Assembly (NCBI RefSeq): GCF_900106995.1
Contig: NZ_FNOK01000024.1
Location: 62,001-126,000 of the forward strand
From: Saccharopolyspora shandongensis
Lineage (GTDB): Bacteria > Actinomycetota > Actinomycetes > Mycobacteriales > Pseudonocardiaceae
Length of the DNA: 64,000 bases
Direction of reading: 5' to 3'
Shown here: piece after piece, positions 1 through 12,000 of the stretch
How positions within the stretch are numbered: the stretch's first letter is position 1
Layout of the letters: each line of letters begins with the position of its first letter
The notes under the pieces: generated by a model
What the model was told of the DNA's origin: nothing
The model's input: the letters and a program-made list of their open reading frames with translations, nothing else
Database searches by the model: none
Program-made: the position numbers and the translations under genes

Positions 1-2
1 TG

Positions 3-3000
3 CTACGTCCACATGGGACTGGTGGCGACGGCACCCCGGTCTTCCAGTGGTACCGAACGGATCTGGCCAGTCCGGACCGGCCTGACGGGATGTTTGTCGG
101 TGCGACCGAGGTGCACGCCGGGCATCCGATCGAGCAGCATCCGGCCAGCCCGCACCCGGTGACCGATCCGCTGCTGGCCGCGGTGGACCGGACCGTCGAC
201 CTGGGACGGATCGTGCCGGCGCCGATGTGGCGGGCGGATGGCGATCCGCTGTTCCGGGTCGATGAGCGCCCACTGTGGAAGATCGCCGAATCGGGCGGGT
301 TCGTGCCGTGGAGTTCGGGCAACCAGGGGTCGATCGACCACCGCAATGAGGGACCTACGACGAACGTGGACCTCGCGTGGTACGCGAACGAGGGCACGCA
401 CTCGATGTTCGTCGGCACGAGCCGGTCGCCGGTGATGGACAAGACGGGCAACACCGTTCACGACGATCACGTTGGGTTCCGCTATGTGATCCGGGCGCCT
501 GGTGGCATCGACGTGAACCGGACGCTGGGGCCGATGGTGGCCGGGGCCGACGAACGCGAGATCGCGTTCCCCGGCGGAATCCAGCTGCGCTTCATCGAGG
601 GAGCGTACCCGCTGGACGACCCGACCAGGTTCATCCCGAACCCCTACTACAACCCCGCCCCGGGCGGCGCCATCACCTTCCGTCCGCCGGAGGGCGATAC
701 CTCCTGGCAGGCATGGGTTCCTCAGCAGGACCCGTCGGCGATGACCGATGGTCGAGGCCCGGACGCCGCGGACTCGCCCGCGTCGAACGAGGGTTCGTCG
801 GGCTCGTGGCTCGAGAAGGGGAAGTGGCCTGCGGGTGATGAGCCGCCGGTGGTTCGGCGTGCGCGGGAGATCGCGAATGAGATGAACCTGCATTACGGGG
901 GGCTCGATCCAGATCTTCATGCGCGGCACCAGCAGAATTTGCTGGGGGTTGCCGCCGCGCTGGACAGTGACGGGGAGCAGGCTGCTCGGGATTTCGTTCG
1001 GGGGTTGCGAGCGAACGATTCGTTGTACGAGGGCTGGGAGTCGCGACCGCGTGGCTTCGGCGGTGAGCGCTCGTTGGAGAACACGGTTTCCGATGCGAAC
1101 CAGGCCGGTCCGTCGACCTCCGCAACGCAGTCCAATTCGGACAGACTCCGACCGACTGGCCGGCAGGATCACGTCACCATCGACATGTCACAGGGCCAGT
1201 TGGGCGACATCGAGCTGCAGGAGTTGCACCACGACGCCCCGCCCCCCGCCAGCCCAGAGACGCAGTACAAGCAGGATCTGGTGGCGACCAACCTGGTCAA
1301 GGCCACTGATGTGGACGGGACGAAGCTGCGCGGCGATCTGACCAGCGCGATGACCGAGCTCGGTGTCGACGAGCAGGCGCAGGGTGCGTTCCGGGCGGCT
1401 TTCTCGGATGTGCAGCTGAAGGACGACTTCACCACGCTGTCCGAGGAAGGCCTGACCAAGTCGATCGGGCACGGTGCGGGCTCCATCGAGGTAACCGTGC
1501 GGACCCGCCTGGTCGGCGATGAGTCGCCTGTGGTCGGGCCGGTGATCGACGAGCCGAAGCACGAGGTGGATAACGCCTCCGGTGACTACGGCAAGACCTC
1601 CGACGAGAACGCCTCCACGGTGCGGCGCGAGAAGGGCGCCGACCTCACCGGCATGTTCGGGCTCGGCACCACGATCCCGATGGGCGCGATGGAGGCGAAT
1701 GCAAGCGTCAAGGCGTCCGCAGTGCCGGGGTGGAAGTTCGGCACCGACTCGACCCTCCAGCACTCCTCGAAGGTCGAACTCCCCGGCGGCACCCGTTCGA
1801 CCCGGCACGACCTGTGGCACGAGATCACCGTCACCCGCCACGACGGCGCTTCCGCCACGAGGAACGGCACGCAGGAGTCCGGGATCGAAGTGACGATTCC
1901 CGAATCGCTGCGGCCGGAAACGGACACCACTCCGGTCATCGACACGCAGGTCCCGCACCCGAAGCAAATGCACTCCGCACACCTGCGCGGCGACAACGGC
2001 CTCTTCGACAAGATCACCAAGACGCTGCCCGCCAACCACCCGCTGCGGCGTGAGCTCGATGCTGTCGGCTCGACGGCTCGCGGGCAGCTCCGCGAGACGG
2101 TGAGCGGCTCCGGCCTGTCGTTGCGGGCGGGCGACCTGCTCGGCGGTCGCGAGATCACCAAGACGCTGGAGTACCAGCACCACGGCCGGACGCACACCGC
2201 CACCGTCCACATCGGAACCTCGGTGCATGCGCCAACGCTCATCCACGAGCAGGACGCGACCGTTACCGGCACCGGCGGTGCGAAGACCGAGCACGCCGCA
2301 TCGGAGCTGACCAAGCAGAGCACCGACGTCAGGTTCGGCGGTGGTGGCCTGATCGCAATACCCCGTACCGAGGACGCGAGCTTCGCGGCCGGTGCCCGCG
2401 GCGACGTGAACGTCCAGGCCAAGCTCGGCGGCGCCGGCAGCGACGAGCACACCATGAAGAACACCACCGGCGCGGCTCTGGAGTCCGAGCACACCAGCAC
2501 CGGACAGTTGCGGGCCTACCGGACGACGCTGGACTACGCAGTCCGCATCACCTTCGACGACGGCAACAGCCTCGACGTCGGTTCGCACCACGTCGAAGCG
2601 GGCGCGACCGTGTGGATGAGCCCCGAGGCCGCTGTCAGCAACGGCTGGGATTCCGCGTCGCAGCAATTCGAATCATCCGGCAGCACACCCGTGCACTCCG
2701 ACACGGCCACCCCGCTGAGCGGCATTTCCCCGTTGAGCGTGCTCGGCGGCAAGGTCGAGTTCGGCGGCGTCGACCGGGTCGCCACCGAACTCCACCAGAT
2801 CCTCGACGGTGACGTGCTGCCGCCGCACCACGGGGCGGGCCACCAGGCCCCGCACGTCAGCAAGAACGTCGACCGGATCAACGCGCTGATCACGCCGGAT
2901 GCGTTCGCCGCGCACGCTGCCGAGCTCGTAGGCGACGGGTGGTCCTTCCTGATGCCGCGCGATACCCACGTCGGCACCTCCACCGGCACTGAACACGTGT

Positions 3001-6000
3001 GGGTCAAGATCCGCGCCACTCCCGGGCGCTACGAGGCGACACCGGTGGAGGTGCCGGGGGGCAGTGAGCTGAAGGGCACGCTGACGGCGTCCTCGCACGA
3101 CGAGCACACCACCAAGACCAAGGGCAACTGGATCGGCACCGGTGGTTTCGGCGGCGTGATCCCCATCAACCCGAACTTCCCGCTGCGCACCGCGCAGTTC
3201 TCCGGCAGCTACACCAGGAAGATCGGCGACTTCGAGCGGACCGTGACGGTGACCGCCGGGCACGAGAGCGCCTCCTCGTGGAAGACCGGCACGCACTACC
3301 GGAACACCCAGCGGATCCACTACACCATCGAGGTGTTCGGGCCGAACGGGAGCATCGGCGAGCGCTCCTTCTCGGCCGACGCCACCGCCGAAGTCCCCGT
3401 CGGATCGCACCCGCTGGGTGGGCAGGCCGGGGAGACCCCGACCGCGCCGACAGCGGAGTTCCGCAACCATCACAGCTCCACCCCGACCCGGCCCGGCGGC
3501 TGGAAGCAAGCCAAGCTGCCCGATGACTACGCCGTGCACAGCCTCAACCTGCCGCACGGCATGGGCGAGAAGCTCATGCTGGAGATCAAGGCGTACGACG
3601 GCCTCGGTGACGACGCGGCGGCCAGCAACCCGCTCGGGCACCTGGGCAAGGACGGCGTGATCGCGGCCAACCGGGTGCACAACTTCGCCGGTCCGACCGA
3701 GATCGGGGCGAACCTCGACCGCGCTGTCACCGGCACCTACCACGCGCAGGTCGAGCGATACCGCCAGGGCGAGCTGCTCACCGGGTACTCCGACAGCCTC
3801 GGCGAAGCCGCGATGCACCTGTCCCTGAGCAACCCCAAGGTGATCGACCACGCCGAATCCCTCGGTCTCGAACTCACCACGAAGAGCAAGGACTCCACCG
3901 GGCGCGGCGAGATCACCAAGGCATCGTCGGACACGTCGCTCGACGGCCGGACCAACGCGCGCCTCAACCAGCAGGGCACGATGGTGCCGCAGGGCACGCA
4001 CACCACGACCGACGAGTCCGGGTCGGGAACCACGCACACCCATGAACACGAGAACACCCAGAAGCGTGCCTACAAGGGGCCGGGTTACCTCGTCTCCTTC
4101 GACGCCAGCCTCGTCCTCAGCGGACGAAACACCGAACACTTCGTCGGCCCCATCGGAGACAGCTACGGCAAGTCGCAGTGGACGCACTCCCAGACGGACA
4201 CCCACGACGCCGTCCTGCTGTGGATTCCGGCGGACCAGATCCACCAGATCGCCGGACCCGAGGACATCGAGTGGCACGTCGACCACCCGCACGACGACGC
4301 GACCATGCACTACGAGGGCGGGCAGTTCGACGAGCCGAAGCTGGGCGATGGCTGGGTGAACGTGCGTCCCGAGGTCACCCGCAACCTCGTGTCGAACCTG
4401 GAAGACGCGCTCGGCGCGCTCACCCATGATCAGCTCCCCGAAAGCGCCCGGGCGAGCTTCATCGGACACCTCTACCACTCGCTCACCCACGCGGCCTCGT
4501 CGGCCTACTCCTGGCTGATGGACCCGAGCGCGGGCCGGCTCGACGCGATGGTGCACTCGCGGCTGTTCCCAGCGCTCTCACCTTCCGGGCTGGGCGCCCT
4601 GTACTCCGACATAGTCGGCGGAGGGATCCGGACCGTCTACCACTACGACGGGCCGCTCGGCCGCACCGACATCACGATCACGGTCAAGGGCACCGAGAAG
4701 CCCGGCCGGTTCGAAGCGGTCTCGGACAAGTGGACGCTGAGCGAGGAGTCCAAGACCACCAGCAAGCTCACCGAGCAGCACATGACCGCCACGACGCACA
4801 CCGTGCAGGGGCAGGCCGTCTTCAGCATCTTCCCGGAAGGTCAGATCCAGCACAATCCAGGCACCGCCGGGGCGGGTGAAGGCAGCTACAAGTCGCAGAG
4901 CACCGTCGAAGACACGAAGAGCATCGAGACCACCTACAAGAGCGAGCACACCGGGCGCACGCTGGCGTTCGTGCACGACCTGGACCTGACGATCACGATC
5001 GAGAAGACGTCGGGCTGGGGGCGGCTGCCGCAGAGCCTGTCGTTCGGCGTGCTGGACAGGTTTTTCCCGGCCACCACCTCCGAACCGATCAACGTGCACG
5101 CCAGCGTCAAGGACGCGGTTCGCCGCCACGTCCCGGAGGTAGACGCCCACCTCCTCGAACAGCTCCAGAACGCCGCCAACGAGTCCGAAGTGGACTGGTC
5201 TGCCCCGAAGCACGAACTTCCGGTGGGCAGTCGCGGAACCGTGCAGGCCGACCGCGTTCGCGCGGAAATCGACGCGTTGCTCGATGGCGTTCTGCACGCG
5301 GCAACGGAGGGCACGCCCGCGCCATCTCTGCCGGCCGGGGCGACGGGAACGCGGCATCTGATCTCGGCGATGACCACCCAGAGCGCCCTGTCGTCGCAGC
5401 TCAAGTCGGCGATGACCGAACACGGCTACCGGATCGGGGGCCTCGACGAGGACCGCTACTTCGAGGCCGGCGCGCTCAACCACGGGCCGATCAAGTCGTT
5501 GACCCTGCATGCGGAACTACGCAATCAGCGAGTTACTGCCGTCTCCGCGGAGGGCACCTCGTTCGAGGGCAAGCAGACCGGCAGCGAGACGCTGAAGGTC
5601 ACGCACGAGAAGACGCTCGCGGGCGGCACGTCCGCCCGCGCCGGCTTTGGCGGGCTGCTGTGGAACTCCAACCCGAGCGGTCCCGGACCCGGCCAGATCG
5701 GGCGCCTGGCCGGCGAGGTCTCGATCAAGGGCCCGGCGGCGGAGAAGGTGGTCACCGACACCAGCGAGGTCGGCGGCAAGACCTTCGAGCAGGAGCACTC
5801 CTCGTCCGGCAAGACCTACCTGGTCCGCAGCGACGTGACCTGGCTGCTCACCCCCGAGTACCGCGGTGCCAACGTGCCCGGGCACTGGAACGAGCCGCGG
5901 GTGGTGCGCGAACCCGGGGGATCGGTGTTCTGGACCGACGAAGCGGGCCTGCGCTCGCTGGGCCTCGAACCGCCGGAAGACCATGCCCCGGCGCACGAGC

Positions 6001-9000
6001 AAACGACACCCGAAGAGCACATCGACACCGAGCAGGAGTCGGTGGTGCTGGACGATGAGCACACCGTCCAGCACCAGCAGACCGTCGCGGAATCCTCTGG
6101 CGCAGCGGCGAAGTCGCAGTCGTTGAGCGACTTCCTCGCGTCGAAGCAGGAGGACGCCGGATCGACCAGTGAGCATGGCCCGCACCAGAAGCTGTCGGAG
6201 ACGCAGCAGGGGAAGCTGCCGTGGAACCAGGTGCACGGGGCCGGCGGGCACGGGCTCGGCGATGACGCGGCCAGCGGATCCGCAGGGCACGAAAGCGAGC
6301 TGTCGCAGCAATCGAACCACGAACAAACGGCGCACTCCACGGACTCCGACCTCAAGTCGCTCGACGACGATGACACGTCCGCCCAGTTCGGGACCGTGGT
6401 CGACGCGGAAGCGCGGACGATTGTCGATGCTGAGGTCCGGGCGTACATCGACGAGCGTCGTCTTGCGGGTGCCGTCTACATGGTCGACCAGTCCCAGCTA
6501 CCGCAGTGGGTGAGCCGCCTCTCCGACGCCCTGGCGCGTGGTGACCACGCCACGGCCGCCGGAATCCGGGGCGAACTCCGCGATGTGTTGCGCGGTCGCC
6601 GCCAGCAGCAGGAGAGCACACTCGGACCGAACGTCAAGCCGGACCTTCGCAGCAAGACTTCGCATGACGTGCCGGTGCAGGATCAACCTAACGCATTGGA
6701 CACGGCAAAGCCGCAGAATTCCAATGCACAGTCCGCTGTGGACGCCGGGTCGGTCGTGGAAAGTTTGGAGGTGCCGGGTGAGGAGTCGGATCCGGCCGGG
6801 CGGTTGCTCGCCGAGTTGAACGCGGCGACGCTGTCGGACTCGTCGCCGGTTGGTGTGCTGCCGGAGCCGGACCTGTTCGGGCTGCACAAGCCTGCCGAGC
6901 CGCCGGAGTTCCTGCGCGGTCACGATTATTCGGATATCACTGCTGGTCAGGGCCTGGACTTGTTGCAGCGGCTGGATCTGAAGCGGCCGGCGCCGGACTG
7001 GTCAGATCTCGCGCCGCACAACCTGCAGGATCTCGACGATTTCGTGCTGACCAGGGAGTTGTCCGAGCAGGAGCGGGGTGGCTGGTCGGAGGACCAGCCG
7101 CCGCTGCCCGCCAAGCTGCAACTGGTGCGTGGTCGTACCTCGATCTGGTTGGGTGGCCCGCTGGATGGCAGCAGCGCGGGCAAGAGCGAGATGCGCGCGA
7201 ACATCGCTGACTCGCATGAGCAGGTGCGGGGTTGGGCGCCGACGGTGGTGTTCACCGATGTGCCGCGTGCGTTGTTCGAGCAGGCCGCGCAGTTCCCGGT
7301 CGGTGATGAGCCGGGCGTGCTCTCCGGTGTGCGCGAGATGCTGGGGTGGGCCGAGGACAACAACGTCACGCTGGTCAACGTCCACGAGGTCTTCCACAGC
7401 TCGTGGCCGATGCCGCACCAGGAGGCGTTTCTGGCCGAGCTGGCCAAGCAGACCAAACCCGGATATACGGCGGCCAGCGACCTTCTGCGGGTGGCGGTCG
7501 GGCAGCGTTTCGGCCTGCTGTACAGCGACGGTGAATACCCGACGACCTGGAACCTGCTGGATGAGATGCAGCAGGTGCTGGACTCGCGTGAAGCGTATGG
7601 GGTGCACAAGCGTGGCGGGGCGGTCAACAACGACCTGCTCGTGCTGCCCAAGGGGCATCCGTTCGCCGACAAATTCTTCGAGCGGATGCGCGACAATTAC
7701 GGCAAGACGCAGGCTGAGATCCACAAGGCACCGGATTTCCTCCCCGCCGAGAGCTTCGTCACCAACTCGCAGCTGAGGCCGCAGCGCTATTCGGTCATCT
7801 CCCGCACCGGCCCGCTCAACATCGCGAGACTCGGCGATGAGCTCGGGCATGCGGGAGGGGATCGAGGAGCCATCGCCGGAGCGGCGATGGACACCGGGGG
7901 CCAGTGGGTCTCCCGCCCGCGCCCGACGCCGTCGATCTCGCTGCAAGATCGCGCGGCGACCTTCGAGTTGACCAAGAAGGTCGTGCAGACCCTGGTCCGG
8001 GAGTTGCACAACCGCGACGGTGATCTGCACCTGACCCTGGTGGCTGATGCTGTGCACCAGCACGAGGCACCGGATGTGATCTGGACCGCCGCGCTGGGTT
8101 ACCTCGCGCAGCGGCCGGAACTCGCCGGGCTGGTGCGGACCGTCACCGACCGCGAACTGGTCAGCATCACCGTCGACCGGCACGAGGACCGCCGCGTCGA
8201 GCTGCCGGAACAGGCGCAGCGCTACCTGCGGCCGCAGCCGGGGGAGGAGATCCACCTGCTGGGCGAGTTCTCGCGGCCCGCCACGATGGAGCAGGCGCCG
8301 GCCGAACCGCACAATGCCGCGAACCAGGAGTCGCAGTTCCCGGCTCAGGCGAAACTGCGTGGCGGCTCGCGGGAGACGTCGCAGTCGCCGGCGAACCACA
8401 AGCCTGCGCTCGGGAACCTCCGAGTGGGCTCGGCTGAGGAAGCGATGACCATCGCCAAACAGGTGGCGGAGATGGAGGTCCGGGCGTACAAGGCTGAGCG
8501 GCGGGCCACGCAGTCGGTGTACATGATGGACGAGTCGCTGCCGCCGAAGTACCACGAGAGCCTCGCCGACGCCATCCTGCGCGGTGATGGGGAAAAAGTC
8601 GATCAACTCCGAAAGGAGCTGCGCGACGCGCTGTACGGAAAACGCACCATCGCCGCGGAGTCGTCGCAAGGCGTAGGCAAACGGGCACGCCTTCCTGGCG
8701 CAGGACAGGAGGCGCCGAGCTGGGGGTACCTGCCCACGGCAAATGCGCCCGCGACTCCGGCCGCGGCGTGGGAGGCGTATTACATCGCGCTGGTCCAGGA
8801 GAACATCGCGGCGCACGACCCGGCGTTGAGCGGTGTGGGCGGTTCGAACAGCGTGCCCGATGCAATGCAGCGTGCCCAGGACGCGCTACAGCAGGCCCGG
8901 GCTGATCTTGCGGCTGCGGAGCGAGGGCTGCGGGCCTGGGGACTGGATCCGACGGTGCAGACCGAGCCTGTGCTTGGCACCGATCACATGATGGCCACCA

Positions 9001-12000
9001 CTTCCCATGATGAAGTGATGGTCGAGCCCGGTGGCGCAGTGCCTTCAGCTCATGGCCTGCATTCGTTGTTGCAGGATGATCTGTCGGAGCTGCTGGATGT
9101 TGCGATGGACGAGGCGGCCGCGCTGCAGGTGGACGCTGGTGGAATTTCGCCGGGGTCGTCGTTCGGCCAGGTTTCCTGGCAGGACCCGTTGCCGTTGCCG
9201 GACGGGCAGACGGTGGTGCGCTTCAGCGCAGACGGGTCGCTGACCCAGCTGCTGCACCGGGATGGCACGTACGAGGTGGTGGACTCGGAATCCGGTGTGG
9301 CGTTGGACAGGGGGGTGCACGATGGGGCGCTGACCGGTCAGCTGTTGGAGCAGGTCGAGAGCTCGTTGCCGAATGCCCCGGACGTCGTTTGGCAGCAAAA
9401 TGTGGTGCCGTTGCCGGATGGGCGCGTAGCCCGGTACAGCGAGGACGGGTCGCTCGCGGAGTTGGTGAACCGCGACGGATCCTTCGAGCTGATGGATCCG
9501 GACACCGGGCTTGTGCTGGTAGCGGGGCGGCATGATGAGAGTCTGACCGGGTGGCTGTTCGCGCAGGCGGAGCCCCTGTTGGCCGAGACGGAGCAGGTCG
9601 GTGCACCTCCTGTCCACGGCGGGACGGTTGCAGCACCGGGGCCGGTAGCTGGTGGTCTGGTCGGCAGGGTGGGCACGGCGACCTGGCAGGAGTTCAAGAA
9701 TGCAACACCCCAAGAGCGGCGAGCAGTGTTGGGCGATCCGCAGAGCCGAGCTGTTCTTGCGCGCAGGCTGAAGCTGGCGCATGACAGCGATCCGAGGATG
9801 ACGCCGTACCGGCTGTCCAAGGAGACGGGCTTTACCGAATCTTCGGTGATTTCCCTGGTTGACGAGGCCGGATTCGGCGTTGAGGCTCCTCAGTTGGAAG
9901 GCCGGGTGGGGACGGCTTCCTGGGGTGAGTTCGGGGCCGCTGGGCCTGAGGAGCGGCAGCGCGTGCTGGATCGCCCGGATGATCGAGCGGTTCTTGGGCG
10001 CAGGTTCAAGCAGGCGCAGGACGACGACCCGGCGGTGACGCCGTACCGTCTGGCCAAGCTGACCCGTTTCGATGAGGAGACGGTGGAGGCGCTGACCCAG
10101 GAGGCGCTGAACGCTGTTCCAGTACAGGGTTTGGAAGGCCGGGTGGGCACGGCTTCCTGGGACGATTTCAAGGCCGTGTTCGGGGCATTTCCCGAGGAAC
10201 GGCGGCGTATTCTGGCTAGTGAGGACGAACGGGCGATCCTCGGCCGCAGGCTCATGGACGCTATTGACAGCGACCCGTCGATGACCTCGTTGCGATTGTC
10301 CAAGTTGATCCGTATCGGCCGGGATCTGGTCGACCGGTTGGTCGCTGAGGCAAGGTACGCGACGCGCCGTCGGTTCGTGCCTGGGACTGGCGGATTCCGA
10401 TTGGACGCGGCGCCGCCACGAGAAGCCGTGATCCCGGCCCGGAACGAGGACGCGGGTTCCTCGGCGGGCCAGGGCAGTCCGTCCACTGGTAGCGGTTCAG
10501 GGCAGGGGACGTCGTCGTGGGCGAACAAGGGAAAGTGGCGTGCGGATGATGTGCCGCCGGTAATTCGGCGTGCGCAGGAGATCGCGCGTGAGATGAATCT
10601 GCACTACGGGGGTACTGATCCGAACCTGGTGGCAGAGCATCAGCGGAATCTGACCGAGTTGGCGGCTCGGCTGGAGCAAGGCGGTGAGGACGCTGCCCGG
10701 GCGTTCGTGCGGGAGTTGCGCGGGACGCAGGAGAACCCGAATCCGCTGTACGCGGATTGGGCGACGCGGGGGCGCGGGTTCGGTGGCGCGCGATCGGACG
10801 AGGCTCCGGTGTTCCGGTCCGGTGAGGCCGGACCGTCGAATTCCCAGGACACCGCGATGGCCGAAGGCGGCGGCTCTCCCCGGTCGACCGGGGACGCAGA
10901 CCCGATGGACGTCGAGCCGACCCTGGAGGCGCAGGAGCGGGGCGGGGACGCCGACGATCTGGAGCTGCAGGACGAAGTCGTGCGGCGGCTCGGCGTCGAC
11001 CGCGAGGACCTCTCGGTCTTCGAAGGCGACGTGGAGTTGGCGCGGGCGGCCCAGGACGAGGGGCTGCGGAACACTTTTGCCTCGCCAGCAGAGGCTTGGG
11101 AGCGTGCGGTGCGCGGTCGGTTGGAGCCGTTCGCCCTGCGGCCCGAAGACCTGCCGTGGTTCACCGGTCTCGTCGACGAGCTGGGCGGTCGCGAGCTGTC
11201 GGACTTCGCCCGCTGGCTCCGGCACGAGGGCATCGATCCGCAGGAGTTGCGCGACGGTGGCCCCCGGGCAGGACGCGACGCCGTGCTGAGGTGGAGGTTG
11301 CGCGCCCCTGCCGAAGATTTCCGGGAACTGGTGGGCCTCCACCAGAACGTCGAGTCCCTGTTGACTCTCTCGACTCGGCTCGGCCTGGGCGCTGCCGATG
11401 AAGCGTTGCTGGCCGATTACTTCAAGAGCCGAGAACCGGTCGACGTCGTCGAGGCGAACCTGCATGCGACCGCGGAGCACACCGGTCTCCCGGAAGCACA
11501 CCTGTTCCAGGTCGCGTTGCGGCTCAACGTCGACCCCTCTGCCCTCGGTGCAGCGCGAAGCGTGATCGAACGGATCGGGCACGGGCTGTCGTCCGACGTC
11601 GCCACCCACCAGGTGCGGACCAGGCTCGCCCACCTCGAACTGGAACCGGCCGACTTGGCTTTGCTTGACAGGCACTGGTTCGACGCACTGAGTCCGGATC
11701 TGCTCGACCTGCTCTCGGACGCCGATCTCGGGGTCCAGGACATCCACTGGATGTCGCAGGCCGGGCTGCGGCCGGCCGACCTGAACGCGGATCCGGACCT
11801 GGGGCAGCGGGTGATCGACCGGCTGAACCAGGGGTGGCGGGATGCCCGCGGTGCCGTGCTGAACATCGGCCCGGGCCGCAGAGCGCTGCTCAGGGAACCG
11901 TGGTTCGACGCGGATGCGCTGATGGATCTGGCCCGCCGGGTCGACGCTGGGTTCGCGACGTCCGAGATCACGGAACTGGTCGTCTACTGCGAGCACCTCG

